Shown here piece after piece: positions 16,639 to 25,289 of a stretch of 38,511 nt of DNA; position 1 is the first letter of the stretch, and the number at the start of each line of letters is the position of its first letter. Source of the DNA: Candidatus Baldrarchaeota archaeon (GTDB lineage: Archaea; Asgardarchaeota; Baldrarchaeia; Baldrarchaeales; DXJG01); the NCBI GenBank assembly GCA_016840485.1, contig JAEOSG010000006.1, positions 1-38,511 on the forward strand, in the 5' to 3' direction. The translations under genes were made by a program, and so were the position numbers. A model generated the notes under the pieces. The model was not told the DNA's origin. It did no database searches and saw only the letters and a program-made list of their open reading frames with translations.

Positions 16639-17076
16639 GTGAAAAACGTGGAAGATAGTGCTGAAGTCGAAGTAAAGTTTAAGATACCGGGAAAAGGTGA
16701 AATAAAATTAATCATTAAAGGAAAAGAAGCATTAGACAAAGAAAAGGTACAAGGATATATAGATGCCATACTCTCGAAAACAAAACAAGAGAGGAAGGAA
16801 CTACGTTCGGATGAAGTTATTTACTTTGATTTAAATTCCCTATCAATAAAAGAAAAACTTCTGTGGGTAATAAAAAATAATTTCAAATATGGATGGTTCA
16901 GATCAACAGACGTAAAAGAAGAATACCAAAGACAATTCGGGGAAACAATAAATCCAAGCACAGTTTCAACATACTTAGCAAGACTGTACAACAAGGGATT
17001 TCTTGATAGACGAGGAGACAGAGCAAATAGGGAATATAGAGTTATTGAAAAAGCTCTAGAAAGCGAAATACCCTAA
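16639..17076 (+). CDS. Winged-helix DNA-binding protein near the origin
   Basis: A 145-residue protein. The first 50 residues form a small beta-rich domain (EVEVKFKIPGKGEIKLIIKG). After a charged linker, residues about 75-140 fold as a winged helix (INPSTVSTYLARLYNKGFLDRRG, then REYRV in the wing). It starts with GTG at 16639. It is divergent from orc1/cdc6 across the candidate origin and is followed by a second small winged-helix gene. It could be a local regulator or an origin-associated factor; the target is unknown. Confidence 0.7.
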   Translation: MKNVEDSAEVEVKFKIPGKGEIKLIIKGKEALDKEKVQGYIDAILSKTKQERKELRSDEVIYFDLNSLSIKEKLLWVIKNNFKYGWFRSTDVKEEYQRQFGETINPSTVSTYLARLYNKGFLDRRGDRANREYRVIEKALESEIP

Positions 17077-17179
17077 CTTTTTATCAAGAAGTCTAAAAAT
17101 ATATAGTTTATTCTTTAACTTAATTAGGTGAGAAAAAGTTATAAAGATGGTATATTTCTACTTTTGAGAGGCGATAGAA

Positions 17180-17410
17180 ATGGCCAAAGCCGCAAATATA
17201 AAAAAGGGAATACAAGAGGAAGAGCTACTTCAAATACTTAAAGAAAAGGGACCTCTAACAAGGACGGAGCTAATGGAAATAACCGGGGTACCCCGAACAA
17301 CCTTATACGACAAGCTTGTCAAACTTATACTAAAAGGCAAAGTAAGAAAAGTTCCAGTGAAAGGCAATGGAAGAGGAAGGCCAAAAGTATATTATGAAGC
17401 AATCTCATAG
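17180..17410 (+). CDS. Small winged-helix transcription regulator
   Basis: A 76-residue single-domain protein with the MarR/ArsR-like helix-turn-helix ELMEITGVPRTTLYDKLVKLI and a basic wing (GNGRGRPKVYYEA). The ATG is preceded by GAGGCGAT at good spacing. It lies about 100 bases after the preceding winged-helix gene, with a TATA-like AT-rich segment between, so it may be transcribed separately. No effector domain is present. The target is unknown. Confidence 0.75.
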   Translation: MAKAANIKKGIQEEELLQILKEKGPLTRTELMEITGVPRTTLYDKLVKLILKGKVRKVPVKGNGRGRPKVYYEAIS

Positions 17411-17464
17411 CACCGCCAGAAAACAATGACATAAATTGATTGCAAATTGACTAAAATTTTACCT

Positions 17465-17884
17465 TTATTTTCTAATTTTAATAATTTCTCTAAAAGACTT
17501 CTCAAGCGCTTCTAAGCTATTTTTTGAAATAGAAGAAGAAATCATATCATTTCTAATCTCTTTTTCATCAAAAACCCCTAAGAAAAACTTATATTCTACT
17601 TCAGGAAATTCCTCGAAAAAACTAATAACCTTACGAAAATCTTCGGGCCTGACGGCAAAAACACTCCTGTCAAGTCTTAAACAAGGAATTGTATCTGTTA
17701 ACCCCCGCACATGATAAACAGCCTCCAAAAAAGAACCGTCAACTCTACGCTTAACATTTTTTATATCTGCACCATACAGTTTCCTATAAAAAACGGTCTT
17801 TCGTCTAGCCCATTTACGAAAATCATCCATTTTTTCAGGCTTTTTACTAAAATCGAAACAGAATACAACGAGCGGAACAACCAT
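17465..17884 (-). CDS. Conserved-looking protein of unknown function
   Basis: I do not recognise this 139-residue protein. It has a hydrophobic N-terminal strand (VVPLVVFCFDF) and a basic region (WARRKTVFYRKLYG). Acidic motifs in the C-terminal half include FEEFPEVEYKFFLGVFDEKE, and it ends in a basic helix. The start is well supported by GAGGTGGAG before the ATG. Its upstream region carries several inverted repeats with TTGTTA/TAACAA halves, suggesting controlled expression. It is convergent with the preceding winged-helix gene. Confidence 0.65.
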   Translation of the reverse strand: MVVPLVVFCFDFSKKPEKMDDFRKWARRKTVFYRKLYGADIKNVKRRVDGSFLEAVYHVRGLTDTIPCLRLDRSVFAVRPEDFRKVISFFEEFPEVEYKFFLGVFDEKEIRNDMISSSISKNSLEALEKSFREIIKIRK

Positions 17885-17941
17885 TTACTCCACCTCTACC
17901 ACCACGATACTACATACAAATATGTACGTTTCAAATATTAA

Positions 17942-17969
17942 TTTTCTTGTTACAAAAGAAACAAGAAAA
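17942..17969. promoter_or_regulatory. Inverted repeat, TTTTCTTGTT/AACAAGAAAA
   Basis: Two perfect 10-bp arms with an 8-base centre, about 60 bases upstream of the unknown gene at 17884. It is the strongest of a set of CTTGTTAC-type dyads in this region and a candidate operator. Confidence 0.6.
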
Positions 17970-17991
17970 ATTATTCTATGTAAAAACTTAT

Positions 17992-18009
17992 TTGTTAACT
18001 TAGTAACAA
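17992..18009. promoter_or_regulatory. Inverted repeat, TTGTTA-ACTTAG-TAACAA
   Basis: Six-base arms with a 6-base centre, the same half-site as the neighbouring dyads. The intergenic region 17885-18262 contains nothing else that I recognise. Confidence 0.5.
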
Positions 18010-18065
18010 GAAATCTCACACCCTCTAATTTCCCTTGGAAAAAATAGAAATAAGAAGAGGAAAGT

Positions 18066-18083
18066 CTTGTTACTAACGTAACA
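18066..18083. promoter_or_regulatory. Inverted repeat, TGTTAC-TAAC-GTAACA
   Basis: Six-base arms with a 4-base centre. The string TTACTAACGTAACAG inside it recurs, inverted, at about 37557-37571. Confidence 0.5.
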
Positions 18084-18241
18084 GTTCATCAATTCTGTCC
18101 GATAATCAAGTCAAATTATTTTCATAACAAAATTAAATTATGGAAGAAATCTACTATACTGGGAGATTGCTAGTTTTACATATATAAAGTATTTCCTAGA
18201 ATTACTATAATTTCCACAGGAAATGAAAGGGTGAAGGAGTG

Positions 18242-18259
18242 TTGTTACAAAAGAACAAG
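18242..18259. promoter_or_regulatory. TTGTTACAAAAGAACAAG repeat copy
   Basis: A near copy of the site at 17946 with one A fewer, placed just after the stop of the HTH-CBS gene. It keeps the TTGTT/AACAA arms. Operator or terminator-associated role unknown. Confidence 0.4.
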
Positions 18260-18262
18260 AAG

Positions 18263-18841
18263 TTATTTTACTACCGCTTTTGTTATTAAGTCAATTTTTG
18301 TTATTATTCCGACTATTTTTCCTTTCTCCATTACTAAGACTGCAGGATATTTCTTTAGAATTAGTTGTTGTATATCTTTTATATTTGTTGAAGGAGTAAT
18401 TGTTGGAAAACTTTCTTCCATAATTTCTTCAACTTTTAATTTTAGTATTTTTTCAGGTTCTCCTGAAAGTAACTTTTTAAGAACTGTTGACTCCGTTATA
18501 CTTCCAACTGGCACACCATTATCATTTACAACAGGCAACTGGGATATAGCATATTTTTCCATAAGTTCAATGGCTTTCTTTACTTTTTCACTTGATTTTA
18601 TCGTTATTACTGGACTATACATTACGTCTTTTGCGGACTTCGCTTTCTTTGCTCTCATTTCAACAAGTTTTATTGCTTCAATTATTCTTCTAAGGGTTGA
18701 AAGCCTTGGATCCACAGTTCCTTTCTCTATTCGTGCAATAAGTGATTGACTTACCCCTGCAAGTTTGGCTAGTTCTGTTTGTGTAAGCCCAACCTTTTTT
18801 CTTAATTTTTTAATGTCCTCGGGGGTTGGTAGTGAGACCAA
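18263..18841 (-). CDS. HTH (Xre-type) plus paired CBS domain regulator
   Basis: A 192-residue protein. The N-terminal Cro/Xre helix-turn-helix (LRKKVGLTQTELAKLAGVSQSLIARIEKG, residues 13-41) is followed by two CBS motifs (about 73-130 and 137-190, with the repeated pattern LPVVNDNGVPVGSIT and VLVMEKGKIVGIIT). CBS pairs usually sense adenosyl nucleotides such as ATP, AMP or SAM, so this is a nucleotide-responsive transcription factor common in archaea. The start is a TTG at the 3' end of a purine-rich stretch. Dyads with TTGTTAC halves flank the gene on both sides, and autoregulation is a reasonable guess. Confidence 0.85.
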   Translation of the reverse strand: MVSLPTPEDIKKLRKKVGLTQTELAKLAGVSQSLIARIEKGTVDPRLSTLRRIIEAIKLVEMRAKKAKSAKDVMYSPVITIKSSEKVKKAIELMEKYAISQLPVVNDNGVPVGSITESTVLKKLLSGEPEKILKLKVEEIMEESFPTITPSTNIKDIQQLILKKYPAVLVMEKGKIVGIITKIDLITKAVVK

Positions 18842-19102
18842 AAGCCATCCTCCCAGACAAATCTATTACTAAACCTAAACCTATAGCACCATAATATTAT
18901 GGTTCCTTCCGAAATTAAGTTTTATATCTTACATTATTTATTTCTAACATACGTAATATCCTTATCACCATGTACATATAAGATGTTGAATATGCTCTTT
19001 TTTATCGATTTATCTTGAGTTAAGCGTAATTATTAAATTTATCACTCTTCTTATCTTCTTGCTATGTGCTTAAAATTAAGTTAAGGTTCGTTGGTGAGGC
19101 AA

Positions 19103-21425
19103 ATGAAAATTAGAGCAGAGATTCTTGTGACTGGTATTGTTCAAGGAGTTGGTTTCCGTCCCTTTTGTCTATAGAATAGCAGTTAAAAGAGCTCTCACAG
19201 GATACGTTTTAAATCAAGGAGATGGTAGTGTCAAAATTGTTGTCGAAGGCGAGAAAAAGAATATAGATGACTTTTTGGAGGTTTTGAAGAACGATAAACC
19301 GCCAATTTCAAAATATACGAGTATAAATGTTAAATTTATGAACTATAGGGGAGAATTCAGTACATTTAAAATTAAAAAAAGTAAAAAGAAAACTAAAAAA
19401 TCCGGTATATCATATATTCCTCCCGATATAGCTATTTGTAAAGAGTGTTTACATGAGCTTTTTGACCCAAATGACAGAAGATATCTCTATCCCTTTATTG
19501 CCTGTTCTATTTGTGGTCCACGTTTTACTATTATTTTTGATCTCCCATATGATCGTGATAAAACTACAATGGTAGATTTTCCTCTTTGCCCTGAATGTGC
19601 ACGGGAATATGAGGATCCTTTAGATAGGCGCTTTCATGCTCAAGTTATTGCTTGTCCTGTCTGCGGGCCTAAAATGGTACTATGCGACAAGAATGGAGAG
19701 GTCATTGACGATGAAGAGCCGTTGAAAACTGCTGGTAAACTTATCGATGAAGGCTATATTCTCGCCATTAGAGGTATTGGAGGAACTCATATCGCTACGA
19801 AAACAACTGAGGATGATCCTGTACTTACGCTTCGTGAGAGGCGGAGGAGACCTTGGCAGCCGTTTGCCATAATGGCTCCAGATATAAATGTGGTTAGAAG
19901 TTTTGCTGAGGTTTCCAAAGTTGAAGAAGAACTTTTAACTTCTTTTAGGCGTCCTATTGTCGCTTTGAAGAAGTCTGATGAATATTATCTTAGTGAATGG
20001 ATTTCCCCAGGGCTTCATACCATAGGAGTTATGTTACCTTATAGTGGTTTTCATTACATGCTTTTTAGATACACCAAAGAACCTGCTGTTATTATGACTA
20101 GTGGGAATCTTCCAAGGGAACCTATGGCTATTACTAATGAAGATGCTTTAAAGAGGCTTAGAAATATTGCTGACTACTTTCTTTTGCATAATAGGCGTAT
20201 TTATCAGAGATGTGATGATAGTGTCATAAGAGTTGTCGATGGTTTACCTAAATTTTTGAGAAGGTCTCGCGGCTATGTTCCAGAACCAATAATTCTACCG
20301 TTTAAATCTAGTGTTGTAGTTTTAGGTACAGGTCCTGAGCTAAGAGTTACTGGAGCAGTTCTTTTAGAAGATAGATGTTTTTTGACCCAACATATTGGTG
20401 ACGTTGAAATTTTAGAAACCCTTGAATTTCTTAAGGAAAGCCTCTTCCATATGATGAAGCTTACAAGAGTTAAAAAACCAGATATTATAGCTTGCGATTT
20501 ACATCCACTATTTTTAACAACTAGACTTGCGAAGGAACTGGCTGAACAATGGAATATTGACGTTGTTAAGGTTCAACATCATTTTGCGCACATGGTTAAA
20601 CTACTTGTTGAACATAAAATACCTCTCGACGAAAATATTGTTTGTATCGTTGCTGATGGAGTGGGATACGGCTTAGATGGAAAGCCGTGGGGAGGAGAAA
20701 TATTTGTAGGATCCTACAATTGGTTTGAAAGAAGAGGACATCTAGAACCGCAACCCATGCCTGGAGGAGACTTAGCTGCAAAATACCCAGCCAGAATGGT
20801 CGCTGGCATTTTAAGTAAGGTGCTGTCGATGGAGGAATTAAGAGAAATTCTCTTAGATAAGTGTATTAAAGGATTTAAGAAAGGAGAAATAGAGCTAAAT
20901 ATAGTACTTTCACAGATTTCTAAAAAAATAAATTTAACTGAGACTACCAGTGCAGGGAGAGTATTAGATGCCATATCTGCTCTTCTAGGCATATGCTTTG
21001 AAAGAACTTATGAGGGCGAGCCCGCCATGAGATTAGAGTCTATTGCAACACTTGGAGATCCTTCAAAAGCAAAGGTAACAGTTTCCATTGAACAAGATGG
21101 CGGCACATATGTGATCAATACTACTAATATTCTCCTCGATGTACTTGAAGAGTCTAAAAAAGCCAGAAGGGAACATGTAGCGGCAGCGGCTCAAGAGGCT
21201 TTGGCAAAAGGATTAGTTAGCGCCGCAATTAATATAGCGATGGAAGAGGGAATAAAGATAATCGGTTTTTCAGGTGGGGTTGCTTATAATGAGGTAATTA
21301 CAAAAACCATTAGAAAAGAAGTTGAAAAATATAAATTAAAGTTTATTTCGCATAGGTTGCTTCCCCCCGGTGATGGAGGAATTTCGGCAGGACAAACTGT
21401 TGCTACTGCAATGGGGTATAGATAG
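19103..21425 (+). CDS. hypF: HypF carbamoyltransferase for NiFe hydrogenase maturation (frame broken near N-terminus)
   Basis: HypF makes the carbamoyl group that becomes the cyanide ligand of NiFe hydrogenases. Domains in order: acylphosphatase (VQGVGFRPF), two zinc fingers (CKECLHELF...CSICGP and CPECARE...CPVCGP), a YrdC-like domain (RGIGGTHIATKTTEDD) and a Kae1-like carbamoyltransferase domain (VQHHFAHM, GVGYGLDGKPWGGE, FSGGVAYNE). The true start is ATG 19103 behind GGTGAGGC. One extra T in CCCTTTTGTC (19163-19166) shifts the frame inside the acylphosphatase motif, and a stop follows at 19172. The track therefore starts at an artificial TTG at 19137. This may be a sequencing error, a +1 shift or an early pseudogene; the remaining 750 residues look intact. 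No hydrogenase genes are in view. Confidence 0.88.
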
Positions 21426-21444
21426 TCTTGTACCTTGGTAACAA
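21426..21444. promoter_or_regulatory. CTTGTACC-TTG-GTAACAAG imperfect dyad
   Basis: Directly after the hypF stop. The halves match the CTTGTTAC dyads upstream of the region, with one base missing on the left arm. It may belong to the same operator or terminator family. Confidence 0.35.
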
Positions 21445-21535
21445 GAATACCGTATAGTTACACTTGAACCATTTTGTATTTTTAACTGCTGTTACAAAAT
21501 AATAAAATAATAAAAAGGGGAGTTAAGTAAAAGAG

Positions 21536-22888
21536 TTATTTCTTTAAGTATTCTTTCTCTACTTCAGCAATGGACTTTTCTATAATTTCTAGTGCAATAT
21601 CTACTAGTTCCTCTGTTATTATTAGGGGTGGTGCGATTCTAATAGTTGAGATACCTGCAGTTATTAATGCGATTCCTCGTTTCCAAGACCTTAACATGAC
21701 TTCTTGAGCCTCTTTCTTGGCTGGTTCTTTTGTTTTCCTATCCTTTACAAGTTCTACACCAATCATTAATCCTTTTCCTCTAATATCACCAATCATTTCA
21801 TATTTCTCTTGCATCTCTTTAAAACGGTCTATTATATAGTTTCCTAAAGTCTCAGCATTTTCAAGTAGGTTTTCCTCTTTAATGATGTCGATTACCGCAA
21901 GTCCAGCTGCACATGAAACCGGATTGCCTCCGAAGGTCGATGCATGCGACCCTCCTTCCCAATCCATTACCTCAGCCTTTGCCACCGTTGCTCCAAGCGG
22001 TAACCCTGATGCAATTCCTTTAGCAATGCATATTACATCGGGTTCAATGTTCCAGTGTTCTATTGCAAACCATCTTCCAGTTCTTCCCATACCGGCTTGA
22101 ACCTCATCATCAACATAGAGAATACCATATTTTTCTGCTAGTTTCTTTAATTTTTGATGGTATTCTGGCGGAGGTACGATGTATCCGCCTTCACCCTGTA
22201 TAGGTTCAATTATAATCGCTCCTACTTCTTCCGGCGGAATATATTTGTGGAAGACCCATTCATCTATGAAATCAATACACCAATAATCGCAATCTGGGAA
22301 CTCTAGTTTGAATGGACATCTATAGCAATAGGGGTATGGTACATGTGTTACTCCTGGTACCAATGGGAAGAAATATTTTCTTTGTACGGGCTTGCTCGAT
22401 GTTAAACTCATGGCGCCATAAGTTCGCCCATGGAATGCCCCTATAAAAGCTAATATTCTCGGTCTTCTTGTATGCCATCTAACCATCTTAATTGCAGCTT
22501 CTATACTTTCTGCTCCGCTATTACCAAAGTACACTTTCTTTTCAAAGGTTCCCGGAGTGATTTCTGTAAGTCTTTCAGCTAAATCGATGACAGGTCGATA
22601 GTAGAAGTCAGTGTTGCTATAATGTAATAATTTTTCTGACTGATTTCTAATAGCTTCTAAAACTTTTGGATGACAATGACCTACGTTCATAACGGCTAAT
22701 CCACTATTGAAATCGATGTACTCATTTCCATCCACATCCCTTACTATGCAACCCTTCCCCTCTTCGACTACAAGTGGATACCATCGAACATAGGAGGGCG
22801 ATATATATCTTTCATCTCTCGCCAATAACTCCTTTGCTTTTGGACCTGGTGGTGTAACTACTATTTTAGGAACTTTATTTTCGGACAT
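21536..22888 (-). CDS. Class III PLP-dependent aminotransferase (4-aminobutyrate/ornithine or racemase type)
   Basis: An enzyme of about 450 residues from the acetylornithine/GABA aminotransferase family. The cofactor phosphate site is GNSGAESIEAAIK, the PLP-contacting acid lies in YVDDEVQAGMGRTG, and the PLP lysine is in ICIAKGIASGLPLG. In Thermococcales, close relatives include amino acid racemases as well as aminotransferases, so substrate and reaction are uncertain. The ORF track starts at 23065, but ATG 22888 follows GGGTGAG at correct spacing and begins the conserved part (MSENKVPKIVV). The extra 59 codons upstream have no conserved look and include the promoter region. A pair of cysteine-rich turns (YPYCYRCPF and DCDYWC) is typical of the archaeal subgroup. 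Confidence 0.88.
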   Translation of the reverse strand: MSENKVPKIVVTPPGPKAKELLARDERYISPSYVRWYPLVVEEGKGCIVRDVDGNEYIDFNSGLAVMNVGHCHPKVLEAIRNQSEKLLHYSNTDFYYRPVIDLAERLTEITPGTFEKKVYFGNSGAESIEAAIKMVRWHTRRPRILAFIGAFHGRTYGAMSLTSSKPVQRKYFFPLVPGVTHVPYPYCYRCPFKLEFPDCDYWCIDFIDEWVFHKYIPPEEVGAIIIEPIQGEGGYIVPPPEYHQKLKKLAEKYGILYVDDEVQAGMGRTGRWFAIEHWNIEPDVICIAKGIASGLPLGATVAKAEVMDWEGGSHASTFGGNPVSCAAGLAVIDIIKEENLLENAETLGNYIIDRFKEMQEKYEMIGDIRGKGLMIGVELVKDRKTKEPAKKEAQEVMLRSWKRGIALITAGISTIRIAPPLIITEELVDIALEIIEKSIAEVEKEYLKK

Positions 22889-23186
22889 TTTCTCACCCTT
22901 CAAAGAATTTAGAACAAAATTATTTTTTATGTTTTTCTTATCAAACTTTCGAAAAGTCATATGATTTGATTGTTTACTTATATGTACAAAATATTTATGT
23001 TTTTTAACAAGTTTGAAGGAAAACGACGCCAAATATACACAGGACCTATATATAAACCGTAACATTCAGTTTACCGCTTTTAATCATACTTCATTATTTT
23101 AAACTTCGAATATAGGAATGTGAGAGTTAAAAAAAGGTTAAATTACTTTTAGAGTTATAATGCTAATAAAAGAAAAGAGAAAATGT

Positions 23187-23465
23187 TTATTTCTTTTTCG
23201 TTAGTACTATTTCTATTGCTGATACGTTTGCTGTATTTCCTTCAGATGTTTCGATTGTTTCGGTACCTATTTTTATGTTTTTTACCTCTAGTCCAGTCAT
23301 GAATCTGTTTCTTAAGATTTCTGCCACGTCAACCGCTCTACTGATTGCTCTTCCTCTAGCTTTAAGAACAACTTCATCTGCTCCGCTATTTAATTGAGTT
23401 ACGGCAGCAAGTACGTAGTTCATTACAGGTTTGTTTCCTATAAACACGACGTTTTCTTCAGACAC
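23187..23465 (-). CDS. albA: Chromatin/RNA-binding protein Alba
   Basis: A protein of about 92 residues with the complete Alba fold: [17 protein letters not shown] at the start, then [24 protein letters not shown] and a C-terminal beta hairpin ([24 protein letters not shown]). The Lys at the family acetylation position is in GNKPVMNY. The track start (TTG 23483) overlaps a good ribosome binding site (AGAGGTG). GTG 23465, just after it, gives the normal family length and is chosen. Alba dimers coat DNA and RNA. A GC-rich inverted repeat lies just upstream of the gene. Confidence 0.92.
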   Translation of the reverse strand: MSEENVVFIGNKPVMNYVLAAVTQLNSGADEVVLKARGRAISRAVDVAEILRNRFMTGLEVKNIKIGTETIETSEGNTANVSAIEIVLTKKK

Positions 23466-23496
23466 ACAGAACACCTCTTTCAATGTTCTCTGGAAT

Positions 23497-23512
23497 CCGG
23501 TCGACCGACCGG
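23497..23512. promoter_or_regulatory. 16-bp inverted repeat CCGGTCG-AC-CGACCGG upstream of alba
   Basis: Perfect 7-bp arms, 32 bases upstream of the alba start codon, in otherwise AT-rich DNA. Judged from the AT-rich promoter region at about 23540-23560, it would lie in the 5' leader or at the transcription start. Either an operator or a leader hairpin is possible. The rest of the roughly 270-base gap up to porD holds nothing else that I recognise. Confidence 0.55.
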
Positions 23513-23783
23513 TAACTTAAAAGGTTAATTACATTATTACTTAAAAAATTTATGATAAAGTACGTTAATGTTGAATTGAGAAATAAAATCGAGCATGCAA
23601 ATATTGCAGCAATCTTAGCATGGTCCTAAAATTTTAGCTGCTTTTCTTACCTCTAAATTATGCCCATTCTTTAGGAAAGGCATCCAAGAAGTTACGTTCC
23701 AAAGAGAGAAATAGTAAGGTTTTAAAGATAAATCGGTATTGTGTCAATTGAAAAGTCACCTATACCTTTTGGAAGTGGAGTAA

Positions 23784-24065
23784 ATGCAATCCGGTTCAAG
23801 CCTTCTGGAAAAGTTGCCGCCTACCCCATTATCAAAGCCAGCAAAGAGTGCAATGGGTAAAACAGGGTCTTGGAGAACATTAAAACCAGTAATTGACCTT
23901 AATAAATGTACGAAATGTGGGCTCTGCTGGTTATACTGTCCAGAGGCGACCATAATATTTACAAAGGAGGAAGGACCGAAGATAGACTATGTTTACTGCA
24001 AGGGATGCGGCATTTGCGCCGAAGAGTGTCCTGCAAAGGCCATAGAGATGGTTAGAGAATTTTAA
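23784..24065 (+). CDS. porD: Pyruvate:ferredoxin oxidoreductase delta subunit
   Basis: A 93-residue 2x[4Fe-4S] ferredoxin-like subunit with CTKCGLCWLYCPE and CKGCGICAEECPAKAI, which carries electrons from the TPP-bound intermediate to external ferredoxin. The N-terminal extension (WRTLKPVIDLNKC) is typical of PorD. It is 16 bases upstream of porA and forms an operon porD-porA-porB. The usual upstream partner, porG, is not adjacent but lies about 3 kb away on the other strand. Confidence 0.9.
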   Translation: MQSGSSLLEKLPPTPLSKPAKSAMGKTGSWRTLKPVIDLNKCTKCGLCWLYCPEATIIFTKEEGPKIDYVYCKGCGICAEECPAKAIEMVREF

Positions 24066-24081
24066 CAAGAGAGGTGAGGAT

Positions 24082-25284
24082 ATGGGTAAAGTAATAATTA
24101 CAACTGGTAATTATTCAGCAGCCTACGCGGCAAAGGCAGCGAAAGTCGATGTTGTGGCAGCATATCCTATAACGCCCCAAACATCAATAATAGAAAAAAT
24201 TTCTGAGTTCATTGAAAAGGGAGAAATGAAAGCTGAGTATATTCGAGTTGAAAGTGAGCACAGCGCGATGGCTGCTTGTATAGGAGCATCTGTTGCTGGG
24301 GCGCGAACCTTCACTGCCACTTCAGCTCACGGATTGGCTCTAATGCACGAAATGCTTCATTGGGCGGCGGCAACTAGAGCACCTGTGGTTATGGCCGTGG
24401 TAAATAGAGCGATGGGTCCACCGTGGAACATATGGTCTGATCACGTTGATAGCTTATCACAGCGTGACACGGGGTGGATGCAATTTTACGTAGAAAGCAA
24501 CCAGGAGATATTTGACACAATTATTCAAGCTTATAGAGTTGCTGAGGATCCTGAGGTAAAAATGCCAGCAATGATTTGTAGTGATGCCTTCATCTTGAGT
24601 CATACATCTCAGCCGTTGGAAATTTTGAGTGAAGAAGAGGTAGAAGACTTTTTACCACCATATGAACCACCCTTTGACATTACGGACGTTGGCCATCCAG
24701 TTACGCATGGAAACATTGTATGGCCGGAGCCAAGAGGGGAGTCTCCCGTGGGGTACATGGAGTTCCGCTATCTAATGCATCAAGGTCTTCTTAATGCGAA
24801 AAGAAAGATTAAAGAGATTGCCAAAGAATTTGAAAAGAAGTTCGGCAGGAATCACGGAGATTTAATTGAGAAATATAAAGTTGATGATGCTGACGTGGCG
24901 ATAGTCTCTATGGGTGCGCTAGCAGCTCAGGCCAAGTATGTTGTTGATTTAATGCGTGAAGAAGGATACCGTGTAGGCGCTATAAAACTAAGAGTGTTTA
25001 GACCATTCCCAGACGATGAAATTAGAGAAATTGCAAAAGGACTGAAGGCATTAGTAGTTGCGGATAGAAACATCAGCTATGGTCATAAGGGAATAAGTGC
25101 AACAGAAATAGAATCAGCACTATATTCACTTGAAAAGAGACCATTAGTGTTAAATTTCATAATGGGCATTGGAGGACGTGATGTAAAGCCAGAAGATCAA
25201 AGAAAGATGATAGAGACCGTATTCAACATCATAGAAACTGGACAATTGACGAAAGAAGCTGAATGGTATGGATTATTGAGGTGA
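24082..25284 (+). CDS. porA: Pyruvate:ferredoxin oxidoreductase alpha subunit
   Basis: A 400-residue alpha subunit, containing the pyrimidine-binding part of the enzyme that oxidises pyruvate to acetyl-CoA and CO2 with ferredoxin as acceptor. Recognisable segments are AAYPITPQT near residue 30, VESEHSAMAACIGASVAGAR and FTATSAHGLALMHEML. The C-terminal transketolase-like part includes GAIKLRVFRPFPDDEIRE and YGHKGISATE. Sequence and length match pyruvate-type PorA better than 2-oxoisovalerate or 2-oxoglutarate types, but substrate choice cannot be proven. ATG follows GAGGTGAGG. The stop overlaps the porB start region, which indicates translational coupling. Confidence 0.9.
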   Translation: MGKVIITTGNYSAAYAAKAAKVDVVAAYPITPQTSIIEKISEFIEKGEMKAEYIRVESEHSAMAACIGASVAGARTFTATSAHGLALMHEMLHWAAATRAPVVMAVVNRAMGPPWNIWSDHVDSLSQRDTGWMQFYVESNQEIFDTIIQAYRVAEDPEVKMPAMICSDAFILSHTSQPLEILSEEEVEDFLPPYEPPFDITDVGHPVTHGNIVWPEPRGESPVGYMEFRYLMHQGLLNAKRKIKEIAKEFEKKFGRNHGDLIEKYKVDDADVAIVSMGALAAQAKYVVDLMREEGYRVGAIKLRVFRPFPDDEIREIAKGLKALVVADRNISYGHKGISATEIESALYSLEKRPLVLNFIMGIGGRDVKPEDQRKMIETVFNIIETGQLTKEAEWYGLLR

Positions 25285-25289
25285 TGAAT

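Noticed and set aside
18231-18749. 172-aa plus-strand ORF
   Set aside because: Antisense shadow of the HTH-CBS gene; low-complexity Phe/Ile/Ser content.
19163-19166. A micro-intron as the cause of the hypF frameshift
   Set aside because: Only one extra base is present and the flanking protein motif is continuous; there is no hairpin or bulge pattern.
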